Below, one piece after another: positions 25,915 through 34,795 of a DNA stretch of 64,000 nt. Position 1 is the stretch's first letter. Each line of letters opens with the position of its first letter. Below the pieces are notes generated by a model. That model saw only the letters and a list, made by a program, of their open reading frames with translations. It had not been told where the DNA came from and made no database searches. Source of the stretch: Pseudoroseicyclus tamaricis. Its GTDB lineage: Bacteria > Pseudomonadota > Alphaproteobacteria > Rhodobacterales > Rhodobacteraceae. The position numbers and the translations under genes are program-made. The stretch covers positions 186,001-250,000 of the forward strand of contig NZ_JAAFYS010000002.1 of the NCBI RefSeq assembly GCF_012070395.1. Direction: 5' to 3'.

Positions 25915-26687
25915 GCGGCCCCCTTGTTCTTCAGCCCGCGGCCCAGGTAGGCCTCGATGACCGCCTCGTTCTCGAGGATCTCGCTGGAGGTGCCGGTGGC
26001 CAGCACCTTGCCCTCGGCCATGACGATGACCGGATCGCAGAGGCGCGAGATGAAATCCATGTCGTGCTCGATGATGCAGAAGGTGTAGCCGCGCTCGGCG
26101 TTCAGCCGCTGGATGGCGTCGCCGATGGTGCCGAGGAGCGTGCGGTTCACGCCGGCGCCGACCTCGTCGAGGAAGACGATCTTGGCGTCGACCATCATGG
26201 TGCGGCCGAGCTCCAGCAGCTTCTTCTGGCCGCCGGAGAGGTTGCCGGCCTTTTCGTCCGTCAGGTGAGAGATGGTCAGGAAGTCGAGGACTTCCCTCGC
26301 TTTTTCCGCCAGAGCCTTCTCTTCGGCGCGGATGCGTCCGCGGTGGACCCAGGCGCTCCAGATGCTCTCACCCGTCTGCGAGCCGGGGACCATCATCAGG
26401 TTTTCCAGCACCGACATCGAGGAGAACTCGTGGGCGATCTGGAAGGTGCGCAGGAGCCCCTTGTGGAAGAGGTCATGCGGCGGCAGGCCGGTGATCTCCT
26501 CGCCATCCATGAAGACGGCGCCGGAGGTCGGCGGCAGGCGCCCGGCGATGACGTTGAACAGCGTGGTCTTGCCGGCGCCGTTCGGCCCGATGAGGCCCGT
26601 GATGGAGCCTTCGGCGATCTCCAGCGAGGCGCCGTCGACGGCATGGAAGCCGCCAAAATGCTTGTGCAGGTTGTCGACCCTGATCAA
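25911..26687 (-). CDS. livG: Branched-chain amino acid ABC transporter ATPase LivG
   Basis: This 258-residue ATPase has Walker A GPNGAGKTTLFNVIAG, signature LSGGQKKLLELGRTMM, Walker B IVFLDEVGAGVN and a LivG-type switch IIEHDMDFISRLCDPVIVMAEGKVLATG. The Walker B is followed by VGAGVN rather than the more common PAAGLN. It follows livK after an 81-nt gap that holds a strong hairpin. Confidence 0.94.
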   Translation of the reverse strand: MIRVDNLHKHFGGFHAVDGASLEIAEGSITGLIGPNGAGKTTLFNVIAGRLPPTSGAVFMDGEEITGLPPHDLFHKGLLRTFQIAHEFSSMSVLENLMMVPGSQTGESIWSAWVHRGRIRAEEKALAEKAREVLDFLTISHLTDEKAGNLSGGQKKLLELGRTMMVDAKIVFLDEVGAGVNRTLLGTIGDAIQRLNAERGYTFCIIEHDMDFISRLCDPVIVMAEGKVLATGTSSEILENEAVIEAYLGRGLKNKGAA

Positions 26688-26730
26688 CGCCCGTCCCCTC
26701 AGGCTTGCCCGTTCGGGCTTGTTGTTGGTG

Positions 26731-26758
26731 GCCGGGCCCGCGCGGCGGCGGGCCCGGC
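26731..26758 (-). terminator. Stem-loop between livK and livG
   Basis: A perfect 10-bp stem GCCGGGCCCG/CGGGCCCGGC with an 8-nt loop. No U-run follows on the minus strand, so it is more likely a stabilising or partial-termination hairpin that keeps livK mRNA abundant relative to the rest of the operon, as often seen for binding-protein genes. Confidence 0.55.
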
Positions 26759-26768
26759 GATCGTCAGA

Positions 26769-27947
26769 TCAGCGGAACTGCACTGTCTCGATGGTGCCGT
26801 CCTGGATCTCGATCTCGCGGTAGTTGCCGGCGCTCTCGCCGGGGCCGATCAGCTCGACGGCGGTGGCGCCGACGTAGTCGATGTCCTCGCCCGCGGCGAT
26901 CAGCTCCAGCGCCTTGCCAAGCTCGCCCGGCAGGATCGGTTCGCCCGGGGCGTTGGCCAGATCCATGATGACGGCGGAGACCTCGGCGCTGTCGGTGCTG
27001 CCGGCCTTCTCCATGCCCAGCATGATCAGCGCGGCGGCGTCGTAGCTTTCCGGCGCGAAGGCCGAAGTGCCGTCGAAGCCGGCAGCGGTCGCCATCTCCT
27101 GGAAGATCTCGGCGCCCTGGCTGTCAGTGCCCGGGTACTGGCCGAAGGAGCCGTCGAGGCCGGAGCCGATATCGTCGACGAGCTGCTGGCCGACCATGCC
27201 GTCGGGCAGGACGAAGGTGTCGAAGGCGCCCGAGTCGAGGCTGGACTGGATGATGCCCTTGCCACCCTGGTCGGTGTAGCCAGCGACGACGAGCACCTCA
27301 CCGCCCGCGGCGGCCAGCGAGGCGACCTCGGCAGAGTAGTCGGCCTTGCCGTCCTCATGCGCGGCGTTGATCGTGACCGTGCCGCCCATCTCGGTGAAGG
27401 CCGCCTCGAAGCTGTCGGCGAGGCCCTTGCCGTAGTCGTTGTTCGTGTAGGTCAGCGCCACTTCGGAGATGCCGCGATCCATCAGGATCTCGCTCATCAC
27501 CACGCCCTGGCGGGCGTCGGAGGGGGCGGTGCGGAAGAAGAGGCCGTCATCCTCGGCCGTGGACAGGCCAGGGGAGGTGGCCGACGGCGAGATCATCAGG
27601 ATGCCGTTGGGGCGCGCGACGTTCTGCAGGATGGCGCCGGTGACGCCCGAGCAGTCGGCGCCCATGATGGCGGCAATGCCGTCGGAGGTGACGAGGCGCT
27701 CGGCGGCGGCCGTGGCGGCGGCGCTGTCGATGCAGGTGTCGTCGGCGCGCACGCCTTCATAGGTGTTCATGGCGGAGCCGGTAGCGTTCATCTCTTCGAT
27801 GGCGGCTTCGGCGCCCGCGGCCATGGCCGGGGTGATCGATTCCAGCGGCCCGGTGAAGCCGAGGATGATGCCGATCTTGACGTCTTCCGCCGAGGCAGCC
27901 CCGGCCAGCAGCGCCGCGCCGGCCGTGGCGAGCATGAGCTTTTTCAT
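26769..27947 (-). CDS. livK: Branched-chain amino acid-type ABC transporter binding protein
   Basis: The start at 27947 gives 392 residues with a Sec signal peptide (MKKLMLATAGAALLAGAASA) and a good ribosome site (agggag). The mature protein is a type I periplasmic binding protein: VKIGIILGFTGPLESITPAMAAGAEAAIEEMN, AIMGADCSGVTGAILQNVA, YTNNDYGKGLADSFE. First gene of the operon. The exact substrate (Leu/Ile/Val, urea, amides) cannot be told; livK is used by family. Confidence 0.9.
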   Translation of the reverse strand: MKKLMLATAGAALLAGAASAEDVKIGIILGFTGPLESITPAMAAGAEAAIEEMNATGSAMNTYEGVRADDTCIDSAAATAAAERLVTSDGIAAIMGADCSGVTGAILQNVARPNGILMISPSATSPGLSTAEDDGLFFRTAPSDARQGVVMSEILMDRGISEVALTYTNNDYGKGLADSFEAAFTEMGGTVTINAAHEDGKADYSAEVASLAAAGGEVLVVAGYTDQGGKGIIQSSLDSGAFDTFVLPDGMVGQQLVDDIGSGLDGSFGQYPGTDSQGAEIFQEMATAAGFDGTSAFAPESYDAAALIMLGMEKAGSTDSAEVSAVIMDLANAPGEPILPGELGKALELIAAGEDIDYVGATAVELIGPGESAGNYREIEIQDGTIETVQFR

Positions 27948-28107
27948 TTGTGTCTCCCTGTCATGGACTTTCGGTCCTGCGGGGAGGCTAGACTGGCAAT
28001 TTTGGAAATGAAAGGTGGTTGCCGCGCAAGACGCGGCGTCTGAGGGCATTTGCCCATCCCTTGGGCGCGGGAGACACGCCCCCGGAGCGCGCAGCCTGGG
28101 CAGATGT

Positions 28108-28725
28108 CTAGGCACGCGGCGGTTCGAAGGCGAGGCGGAGGAGATTGCGCAGCACCAGCACCTGCGTCGCCAGCACCCGCCGCTCGCCCAGCGCCTTGGC
28201 CATGACGATGCCGCCTTCCAGAACGGTGTTCACCGTGTCGGCGAGGTCCGCCATCTCCACCGAGGTGCGGGGCGGGTAGCTCTCCGCCAGCTCCTCGAAG
28301 ACGGCGATGAAACGGTCACGCCAGGCGGCGACGGCGCGGCGGTTGGCCTCGCGCACGTCGGAACTGAAGAGCCTGTCCTGGAAGGCCGCGGTGGCGACGA
28401 TGCAGCCGGGATAGTCGCGCTCGACGTTCTCCACCGTCTCCGCCAGCAGCTTCATGGCGATGAGCACGCGCTGCAGCGGGTCGTCGGACAGCTCGGCGGC
28501 GCGGGCGAAGATGCCGTCCAGCATCTCGCGCTCCTCGTCGGCATGCTGGTCGATCAGCGCGACGGCGAGGGCGTTCTTGTCGGGGAAATGGTAGAAGAAG
28601 CCGGAGCGAGTGAGCTCCGCGCCGGCGACGATCTCGTCGATCGAGGTCGCGTCGAAGCCCTTCCAGAGAACGGCCTCGCGCGCGACGGAAAGGATTCTCG
28701 CCCGGGTCTCGACCCCCCTGGCCAT
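28108..28725 (-). CDS. TetR-family transcriptional regulator
   Basis: This 205-residue protein has an N-terminal TetR helix-turn-helix (TRARILSVAREAVLWKGFDATSIDEIVAGAELTRSGFFYHFPDKNALAVALI) and a C-terminal ligand-binding helix bundle with CIVATAAFQDRLF. It diverges from the homocysteine methyltransferase gene with a 172-nt gap, which contains a weak dyad (GAGCTcgactAGCTC near 28828) that could be an operator. Ligand unknown. Confidence 0.9.
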   Translation of the reverse strand: MARGVETRARILSVAREAVLWKGFDATSIDEIVAGAELTRSGFFYHFPDKNALAVALIDQHADEEREMLDGIFARAAELSDDPLQRVLIAMKLLAETVENVERDYPGCIVATAAFQDRLFSSDVREANRRAVAAWRDRFIAVFEELAESYPPRTSVEMADLADTVNTVLEGGIVMAKALGERRVLATQVLVLRNLLRLAFEPPRA

Positions 28726-28897
28726 GGCCCCCGTGCCCCCAGCTACTGGACTGCCGGTACAGTGAAAAGCTCGACGCGCAAGGCTCTGATTTTACGGGGG
28801 AAGCGCCATCTGAACCTTCCGTACCAGAGCTCGACTAGCTCGGGCGGCGCCGGACGCGGCATAGGGGCGGCGCTTTCAGATGACAGGAGAATTTATC

Positions 28898-29842
28898 ATG
28901 ACCAAGTCCGATCACCTCTCGAAACTGCTCGCTGCGACGCGCCCCTGGCTGGCCGATGGCGGGCTTGAGACCTCGATGATCTATCACGAGGGGTTCGACC
29001 TTCCGGGCTTCGCGGCCTACCCGCTGCTGGACGATGCGCGGGGGCGTGCGGCGCTGACGCGCTACTATGCCGGCTACGTCGACCTCGCCGCCCGGGCAGG
29101 CACCGGCTTTTTCTGCGACACCGCCACCTGGCGCGCCAATTCCGCCTGGATGGCGCGGCTGGGCCACAGCGACGTGGCCGGCGTGAACACGCGCGCCGTC
29201 GCCTTCGCGCAGGAGCTGCGGGACGCCTACGAGACGCCGCTCATGCCGGTGCTCATCAACGGCGCCGTCGGCCCCTCCGGCGATGGCTACGTCATCGAGG
29301 AGGCGCTGAGTGCGCCTGCCGCCGAAGAGGTGCATTCCGCGCAGGTGCAGGCGCTCGCCGAGGCTGGCGTGGATCTCGTCACCGCGGTGACGATGACCTA
29401 TCCGTCCGAGGCCATTGGCGTCGTGCGCGCCGCGCAGGCGGCGGGAGTGCCGGTCGCCGTCTCCTTCACGGTGGAGACGGACGGGCGGCTGCCGAACGGG
29501 CAGGGCATCGGCGGGGCCATCGCCGAGGTCGATATCTCGACGGACGGCGCGCCGGTCTACTACATGGTGAACTGCGCCCACCCCGATCACTTCTCCTCTG
29601 CTCTCTCGGGCGGCTGGCTGAAGCGGATCGGCGGGCTCCGGGCCAACGCCTCACGGATGAGCCATGCCGAGCTCGACGTCTCGGAGGTGCTCGATGACGG
29701 CGATCCTGCCGAATACGGGCGGCTGCACGCGGCGATGATGCCGCTCCTGCCGAACCTCAAGGTCCTGGGCGGCTGCTGCGGCACCGACCACCGCCATCTC
29801 GGCGCCGTCGGGGCCTGCTGCCTGTCGGCCGAGGCGGCCTGA
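28898..29842 (+). CDS. Homocysteine S-methyltransferase family protein
   Basis: This 314-residue TIM-barrel protein keeps the zinc-binding Cys residues of the family: MVNCAHPDHF and GGCCGTDHRH. The N-terminal LADGGLETSMIYHEG is also typical. It moves a methyl group to homocysteine, with donors such as S-methylmethionine or betaine in related enzymes; the donor here is not known. The ATG at 28898 has aggag 9 nt ahead; an ATG at 28880 is weaker. Followed by a strong terminator. The GbdR-like regulator 0.4 kb downstream would suit a methyl-group/betaine context. Confidence 0.88.
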   Translation: MTKSDHLSKLLAATRPWLADGGLETSMIYHEGFDLPGFAAYPLLDDARGRAALTRYYAGYVDLAARAGTGFFCDTATWRANSAWMARLGHSDVAGVNTRAVAFAQELRDAYETPLMPVLINGAVGPSGDGYVIEEALSAPAAEEVHSAQVQALAEAGVDLVTAVTMTYPSEAIGVVRAAQAAGVPVAVSFTVETDGRLPNGQGIGGAIAEVDISTDGAPVYYMVNCAHPDHFSSALSGGWLKRIGGLRANASRMSHAELDVSEVLDDGDPAEYGRLHAAMMPLLPNLKVLGGCCGTDHRHLGAVGACCLSAEAA

Positions 29843-29861
29843 TCCAGAGACAGCGAGACCG

Positions 29862-29896
29862 GGGCGGGCGCCGCGGGGCGCCCGCCCTTTGCTTTC
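29862..29896 (+). terminator. Rho-independent terminator after homocysteine methyltransferase
   Basis: An 11-bp perfect stem GGGCGGGCGCC/GGCGCCCGCCC with a 4-nt loop, followed by TTTGCTTTC. It closes the methyltransferase transcript, so the small gene at 29940 probably has its own promoter. Confidence 0.75.
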
Positions 29897-29939
29897 GTAT
29901 CAGACGGGCCGCGAGGCCCGATTTCCAAGGAATTTTCAG

Positions 29940-30239
29940 ATGACCAGAGAGATGTTCTTCTTCACCGCCCTCATCAGCGGCAGCGTCGCGCTCGCGGGGA
30001 CCACGGCGCGCGCCGAGCCCTGCACCTTCGCGGATCCCGCCCATATCGACGGCCACTCGCCCGGCCAGCAGCCGGTGGCGGAGACGCCTCGGACCACAGG
30101 CGTCAAAGCCCGTCTGACGTTCCGCGACGTGGCCCATATCGACGGGCACAGCGACATGGCGGAGGCGCGGGCCGCCTGTGCTGCCCTCGGACCGGAGGCC
30201 CGGGCGTGGTGCACGGTCGCACTCGGCAAAGGCTCGTGA
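29940..30239 (+). CDS. Small exported protein with duplicated AHIDGHS motif
   Basis: The start at 29940 has aagga 8 nt upstream and gives 99 residues: a signal peptide (FFFTALISGSVALAGTTARA) and a short mature part with three Cys (28, 80, 91). The motif D-P/V-AHIDGHS occurs twice, at residues 32-40 and 63-71, separated by a Pro/Thr-rich linker. The His/Asp-rich motif could bind a metal, but this is inference. No family recognised. Codon use looks like the neighbours. Confidence 0.65.
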   Translation: MTREMFFFTALISGSVALAGTTARAEPCTFADPAHIDGHSPGQQPVAETPRTTGVKARLTFRDVAHIDGHSDMAEARAACAALGPEARAWCTVALGKGS

Positions 30240-30279
30240 CCGGCGCAAGGGCAGGCTCCTGAGCCTGCCCGGCGCCCCC

Positions 30280-31293
30280 TCAGACGGAGAGGCGCGCCGC
30301 GTGGCTGCCACGCTCGCGGTAGGGCGTCGTGTCGTAATGCGCGCGGTAGCACTTGGAGAAGTGCGAGGGCGAGGTGAAGCCGCAGGCGAGCGCCACGTTG
30401 ATCACGCTCATATCCGTCTGCATCAGCAGGTTCCGCGCCTTCTGCAGGCGCAGCTCCATGTAGTAGCGCTTTGGGCTCTTCGAGAGGTAACGGCGGAAGA
30501 GCCGCTCCAGCTGGCGGGTCGACATGCCGACCTCCGCCGCGAGGGCGGCGGGGGAGATCGGATCCTCGATCGCCTGCTCCATCCGCTGGATGACGCGGGA
30601 GAGCTTGGGGTGGCGCACGCCGATGCGGGTGGGAATCGACAGACGCTGCGTATCCTGGTCCGTGCGGATGGCGGAGTAGATGAGCTGGTCGGCGACCGCG
30701 TTGGCGAGATCCTCGCCATGGTGATCGGCGATGAGCTTGAGCATCAGGTCGATGGAGGCGGTGCCGCCGGCGGTCGTGATCCGGTTGCCGTCGACCACGA
30801 AGACGCTCTTGGTGAGCGTGACGTCCTCGAACTCCTCCGCGAAGCTGTCCTGGTTCTCCCAGTGGATCGTGGCGCGCTTGCCGTCGAGCAGGCCGGCCCG
30901 GGCCAGCGTGTAGGAGGCGGTGCACAAGCCCCCCATCGTCACGCCCCGCCGCGCCTCGCGCCGAAGCCAGGAGAGGACCTTCTTGGTCGTCGCCAACTGC
31001 ACGTCGATCCCGCCGCAGAGCAGGACGATGTCGTCGCGGGCCAGCTCGGCCAGATCGCTATCGAGGCGGAACTCGGTGCCGGCCGAGCAGCGCGCGAACT
31101 CACCGCCCTCGCCGGCCAGCGACCAGGAGTAGAGCTGGCGGCCGGCCATGCGGTTGGCGATGCGCAGGGCTTCGACCGCGCAGGAGAAGCAGAGCATGGT
31201 GAAATTGTCGAGCAGCACGAAGACGAAGCGGCGGGGCCGCTCCGGCGCGTTCTCGATCTCGACGATCTGTGGTTCGATATGCGTGATGGTCAT
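30280..31293 (-). CDS. GlxA-family AraC-type regulator (GbdR-like)
   Basis: This 337-residue protein has an N-terminal DJ-1/PfpI-like domain (FVFVLLDNFTMLCFSCAVEALRIANRM, then GGLCTASYTLARAGLL with the nucleophile-elbow Cys) and a C-terminal AraC domain with two helix-turn-helix units (LAAEVGMSTRQLERLFRRYLSKSPKRYYMELRL; VINVALACGFTSPSHFSKCYRAHY). The layout and motifs match the GlxA/GbdR group, which in other bacteria senses glycine betaine and related compounds. The start ATG at 31293 was chosen because upstream readings are shadow sequence. Confidence 0.88.
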   Translation of the reverse strand: MTITHIEPQIVEIENAPERPRRFVFVLLDNFTMLCFSCAVEALRIANRMAGRQLYSWSLAGEGGEFARCSAGTEFRLDSDLAELARDDIVLLCGGIDVQLATTKKVLSWLRREARRGVTMGGLCTASYTLARAGLLDGKRATIHWENQDSFAEEFEDVTLTKSVFVVDGNRITTAGGTASIDLMLKLIADHHGEDLANAVADQLIYSAIRTDQDTQRLSIPTRIGVRHPKLSRVIQRMEQAIEDPISPAALAAEVGMSTRQLERLFRRYLSKSPKRYYMELRLQKARNLLMQTDMSVINVALACGFTSPSHFSKCYRAHYDTTPYRERGSHAARLSV

Positions 31294-31423
31294 GCGGGCC
31301 AAACCGGGTTTTGAGAGCCTCAGCAGGTTTGCCCCGCCGCCGCAAGGGCAATCGAACGCGACATGCGCAGGTCGCTTTTCTCTGCCGCCTTCGGTGGCGG
31401 TCTGGGGATGGCGCGAGCTTTCG

Positions 31424-31497
31424 GGCCGGGGAGGGGGCTGTCTGCCCTCCACTGCCCTTGGCAGCCCCCCGAGGATTTGGGGGACCAAAGACGGGGC
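31424..31497 (+). repeat. G-rich intergenic hairpin element, copy 2
   Basis: GGGGAGGGGGCTGTCTGCCC... followed by CCCCGAGGATTTGGGGGACC. It is the same family as 21268-21340 but here lies in a divergent gap (31294-31626) between the GlxA-type regulator and DAHP synthase, so it cannot simply be a terminator. The rest of the 333-nt gap holds only the promoter described next. Confidence 0.7.
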
Positions 31498-31533
31498 AGG
31501 GCGGGCCTTGCCGCGCTGCAGCGGGGGTTTCCC

Positions 31534-31562
31534 TTGGCCTGAGGGCGCGGCGCCGCTATACG
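31534..31562 (+). promoter_or_regulatory. Putative promoter of DAHP synthase
   Basis: TTGGCC (31534-31539), 17-nt spacer, TATACG (31557-31562). It lies 65 nt before the aroG ATG. The -10 is good, the -35 partial. No aromatic-amino-acid leader peptide is visible downstream. Confidence 0.4.
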
Positions 31563-31626
31563 AGCGCCCTGCGGCGCGCGCCAGGACAGCGCGACATGAC
31601 AGACGGCCGCACGGATGGAGGACGAG

Positions 31627-33000
31627 ATGAGCAATTGGACGAAATCGGATTGGCGGCAGAAGCCTCGGGTGCAGATGCCCGATTATACCGATGCGGCGGC
31701 CCTCGGGGCTGTCGAGGCCAAGCTCTCCTCCTATCCCCCGCTCGTCTTTGCCGGCGAGGCGCGGCGGCTGAAGACGGCGCTTGCCGCCGCCCAGCGGGGC
31801 GAGGCCTTCCTGCTGCAGGGCGGCGACTGCGCCGAGAGCTTTGCCGAGTTTTCCGCCGACGGCATTCGCGACACGTTCAAGGTCATGCTTTCCATGGCCA
31901 TGGTGCTGACCTACGGCGCCAAGGTGCCGGTGGTGAAGGTGGGCCGCATGGCGGGCCAGATGGCCAAGCCGCGCTCGGCGCCGACCGAGGTGGTGAGCGG
32001 GCAGGAGCTGCCCTCCTACCGCGGTGACATCATCAACGGCTTCGAGTTCACGCCCGAGGCGCGCATCCCAGACCCGCGGCGCATGGAGCAGGCCTACCTG
32101 CAGGCGGCGGCGACGCTGAACCTGCTGCGCGCCTTCTCCACCGGCGGCTATGCCGACGTGCACAAGGTGCATGCCTGGACGCTCGGCTTCGTGGAATCGC
32201 CCGAGGCGGAGAAGTACCGCGACATGGCGAACCGCATCTCCGACACGCTGGACTTCATGGCCGCCGCCGGTGTCGGCGCCGAGGCCCGGCACGCGATGGA
32301 GACGGTGGATTTCTACACCTCCCACGAGGCGCTGCTGCTCGAGTACGAAGAGGCGCTCTGCCGGCTCGATTCGACCTCCGGCAAGTGGCTCGCCGGCTCC
32401 GGCCACATGCTGTGGATCGGCGACCGGACGCGCCAGCCCGATGGCGCCCACGTGGAGTTCTGCCGCGGCGTGCAGAACCCGATCGGCCTGAAGTGCGGCC
32501 CGTCGATGACCACCGGCCACCTCAAGGCGCTGATCGCCAAGCTGAACCCGGCCAACGAGGAGGGGCGGCTGACGCTGATCTCCCGCTTCGGCGCCGGCAA
32601 TGTCGGCGAGCATCTGCCGCGCCTGATCCGCGCGGTGGAGGAAGAGGGCGCCAAGGTCACCTGGGTCTGCGACGCGATGCATGGCAACACCATCAAGTCC
32701 GCCTCCGGCTACAAGACGCGGCCCTTCGAGTCGGTGCTGCGCGAGGTGCGCGAGTTCTTCGCCGTCCATGCCGCGGAGGGGACGATCCCCGGCGGCGTGC
32801 ATTTTGAGATGACGGGCCGCGACGTGACCGAGTGCACCGGCGGCGTCCGCGCCGTGACGGACGAGGATCTGTCGGACCGCTACCACACGGCCTGCGATCC
32901 CCGGCTCAACGCCTCCCAGGCGCTGGAGCTGGCGTTCCTCGTCTCCGAGGAGCTGGTCAGCCGCCGCAGCGCCATCCAGGAGGCGGCCGCCGCCTCCTGA
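31627..33000 (+). CDS. aroG: Class II 3-deoxy-7-phosphoheptulonate (DAHP) synthase
   Basis: This 457-residue enzyme has class II (plant/microbial) DAHP synthase motifs: [11 protein letters not shown], the metal/substrate segment [11 protein letters not shown], and [18 protein letters not shown]. It condenses phosphoenolpyruvate and erythrose-4-phosphate in the first step of the shikimate pathway. The ATG at 31627 has ggagg 6 nt upstream; an ATG 12 nt earlier is possible. A strong terminator follows. Confidence 0.95.
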   Translation: MSNWTKSDWRQKPRVQMPDYTDAAALGAVEAKLSSYPPLVFAGEARRLKTALAAAQRGEAFLLQGGDCAESFAEFSADGIRDTFKVMLSMAMVLTYGAKVPVVKVGRMAGQMAKPRSAPTEVVSGQELPSYRGDIINGFEFTPEARIPDPRRMEQAYLQAAATLNLLRAFSTGGYADVHKVHAWTLGFVESPEAEKYRDMANRISDTLDFMAAAGVGAEARHAMETVDFYTSHEALLLEYEEALCRLDSTSGKWLAGSGHMLWIGDRTRQPDGAHVEFCRGVQNPIGLKCGPSMTTGHLKALIAKLNPANEEGRLTLISRFGAGNVGEHLPRLIRAVEEEGAKVTWVCDAMHGNTIKSASGYKTRPFESVLREVREFFAVHAAEGTIPGGVHFEMTGRDVTECTGGVRAVTDEDLSDRYHTACDPRLNASQALELAFLVSEELVSRRSAIQEAAAAS

Positions 33001-33027
33001 GCCTCGCGCCGGAAATCGCTTGCAGGG

Positions 33028-33057
33028 AAGGGGCCTTTCGGGGCCCCTTTCTTCTTG
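33028..33057 (+). terminator. Rho-independent terminator after DAHP synthase
   Basis: Stem AAGGGGCC/GGCCCCTT with 6-nt loop, followed by TCTTCTTG. It ends the aroG transcript ahead of the GFA genes. Confidence 0.75.
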
Positions 33058-33075
33058 TCCGGATTGGAGGTCGTC

Positions 33076-33480
33076 ATGGGCGAGGCACCCGCACTGGAGG
33101 GGCGCTGCATCTGCGGCGGGGCCGGCTGGTGGCTGGCCGAGCGGCCGCAGGACGCGACCACCTGCAACTGCACCTTCTGCCGCCGCTTCGGCGTCATGAT
33201 GGCCTATGCCGAAGACGGGCCGGGCGGGACGATCACCGGGGAGACGCGGCTCTACCTGTGGGGGCCGAGGGCGATCGCCCTCCATCTCTGCCCGACCTGC
33301 GGGTCCTACCTGGGCTGGACGGAGGTGGCACGCGGCGGGCCGCGGCGCTTCGCCGCCAACCTCCGGCTTGCGCTCGATCCTGACTCGGTGGCGGACATCC
33401 CGGTGCAGCCCTTCGAGGGGCTGGTCAGCTTCGAGGACCTGCCGAAGCGCGGCCAGTGCCTCGCGGATCTCTGGGCATGA
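33076..33480 (+). CDS. GFA family zinc protein
   Basis: This 134-residue protein has the glutathione-dependent formaldehyde-activating (GFA/CENP-V) zinc ligands CICGGAGW, CNCTFCRR and CPTCGSY. The family fold binds two zinc ions; only some members act on S-hydroxymethylglutathione. It starts 6 nt after a ggagg site and overlaps the next GFA gene by 4 nt. Function here is not defined by sequence. Confidence 0.88.
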   Translation: MGEAPALEGRCICGGAGWWLAERPQDATTCNCTFCRRFGVMMAYAEDGPGGTITGETRLYLWGPRAIALHLCPTCGSYLGWTEVARGGPRRFAANLRLALDPDSVADIPVQPFEGLVSFEDLPKRGQCLADLWA

Positions 33481-33875
33481 GCGCCGCTGTGGAGGGGAGC
33501 TGCCATTGCGGCGCCGTCCGCTGGCATTGGGCCGGTGCGCCGGAGAGCGCGACGGCCTGCAATTGCGGGCTCTGCCGCCGCGCCGCCGCGCTCTGGGCCT
33601 ACGGGTGGGAGGGGGAGGCGATCACGGTGTCGGGGCCGACGCGGAGCTTTCTGCGCGGCGACCGGGAGATCGAGTTCCACCATTGCCCCACCTGCGGCGG
33701 GCTCGCCTACTGGCGGGCCGTGGCGGTGCAGCCGGACGGGCGACGGCGGATGGCGGTGAACCTGCGGATGGCGGAGCCGGAGGCGGTGGCGGATCTGCCG
33801 GTCCGCCATGTCGATATGCTCCGCGGCGAGGTGCCGGGATACGTCAAAGGCCGGGTGGCCGATCTCTGGTTCTGA
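33477..33875 (+). CDS. GFA family zinc protein
   Basis: This 132-residue second GFA protein has CHCGAVRW, CNCGLCRR and CPTCGGLAYW. It shares length and ligand spacing with the preceding protein, so the pair arose by tandem duplication, with clear divergence since. Overlap with the first gene (ATGA) implies coupled translation. Confidence 0.88.
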   Translation: MSAAVEGSCHCGAVRWHWAGAPESATACNCGLCRRAAALWAYGWEGEAITVSGPTRSFLRGDREIEFHHCPTCGGLAYWRAVAVQPDGRRRMAVNLRMAEPEAVADLPVRHVDMLRGEVPGYVKGRVADLWF

Positions 33876-33993
33876 GAGGGGATCGGCGCGGGGCGGAGGT
33901 CACCTCCGCCCCGCGCCGCCCAAGGTGCCGCCGGCGCGCGCCCCCGCGCCCGGAACGGGCCGCTGCCCCGGCCCCGGCACCAAGAGTCCGCGC

Positions 33994-34638
33994 CTATTGC
34001 CCGCCGGAGACGAGCCGCAGCTGCGGGCGCCCCTCGCGAAGGGGGCGCTGGTGCGGCGGCTGGGCGGCGACGGCATCCTCCGCGCGCACGAGGCGCGGCG
34101 TGAAGGCCTGCCGCATCGCCGGCTCCCAGCGCAGCGATTCCGCCGGGCCGATGGCGAGCCGCCGCGGGCTGCGCCCGGCCGGCGTGTCGAGCACGAGAGC
34201 CCCCAGCGCCCGCGTCGTCTCCCCCGCCTCGTCTGAGAGGGGCAGGAGCAGCAGGCGCCCGTTGGCCTTCGGCCGGCCGATGGAGCGGGTCGAATGGACG
34301 GGGATGTCCACAAGGGCCGGCACGCTCCACAGCTGGTTGAGCCACATGCGCAGGGCGCCCCGCGCTTCCGGCAGGAAGAAGGCGGAGATGGGCATCCCCC
34401 GCGCCTCCATCCCCAGCTCGGCCTGCAGGGCGTGCCCGGCCACCCGCATCCGGCCGATGCCGGGCGCCACCTTCTCGAGGATGAAGGCATGGGGGAGGGC
34501 ATCGTCGATGCGGTTGGGGTCGATCTCGCCGCGGGCGGGGAGCTTCTGTGGACGGGCAAGGCTGCGCCAGTACCGCTCGAGCCGCACCAGCGGGCCCGTT
34601 GCCTCGGCCAGATCACCCATGTTGCTGTCGCCTGCCAT
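33994..34638 (-). CDS. PAS domain-containing protein (PAS_5 type)
   Basis: The ATG at 34638 gives 214 residues. A PAS-like region runs from about residue 20 to 160 with LERYWRSLARPQKLPARGEIDPNRIDDALPHAFILE and VAGHALQAELGMEARGMPISAF, a pattern of the alphaproteobacterial PAS_5/DUF1150-neighbour group. No output domain follows, so it may be a stand-alone sensor. The promoter region (34639-34795) is AT-rich and shared with yicC. Confidence 0.75.
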   Translation of the reverse strand: MAGDSNMGDLAEATGPLVRLERYWRSLARPQKLPARGEIDPNRIDDALPHAFILEKVAPGIGRMRVAGHALQAELGMEARGMPISAFFLPEARGALRMWLNQLWSVPALVDIPVHSTRSIGRPKANGRLLLLPLSDEAGETTRALGALVLDTPAGRSPRRLAIGPAESLRWEPAMRQAFTPRLVRAEDAVAAQPPHQRPLREGRPQLRLVSGGQ

Positions 34639-34795
34639 AACCGACTCCGTCTTTCTCAAACTTCTTGGGCCGATCCTAGTCGGTTTGATGAAAATTGTTT
34701 TCAATAAAGTTACGAAACGGTTAATTCGTGCCGGTCTTGCTCAGACTTTCCCAATCTTCTAACCGGGACGGACCATTCACCAGCGAAGGGCGCCC

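Noticed and set aside
28726-28897. SAM-type riboswitch ahead of the homocysteine methyltransferase
   Set aside because: No SAM-II or SAH-like pattern was recognised in the 172 nt; only a weak TetR-type dyad is visible.
30280-33285. A 1001-codon minus-strand frame covering the GlxA gene and antisense to DAHP synthase
   Set aside because: Only the part from 31293 is protein-like (GlxA domains). The rest is antisense to a clear DAHP synthase and full of Arg/Gly/Pro, as in GC-rich shadow frames.
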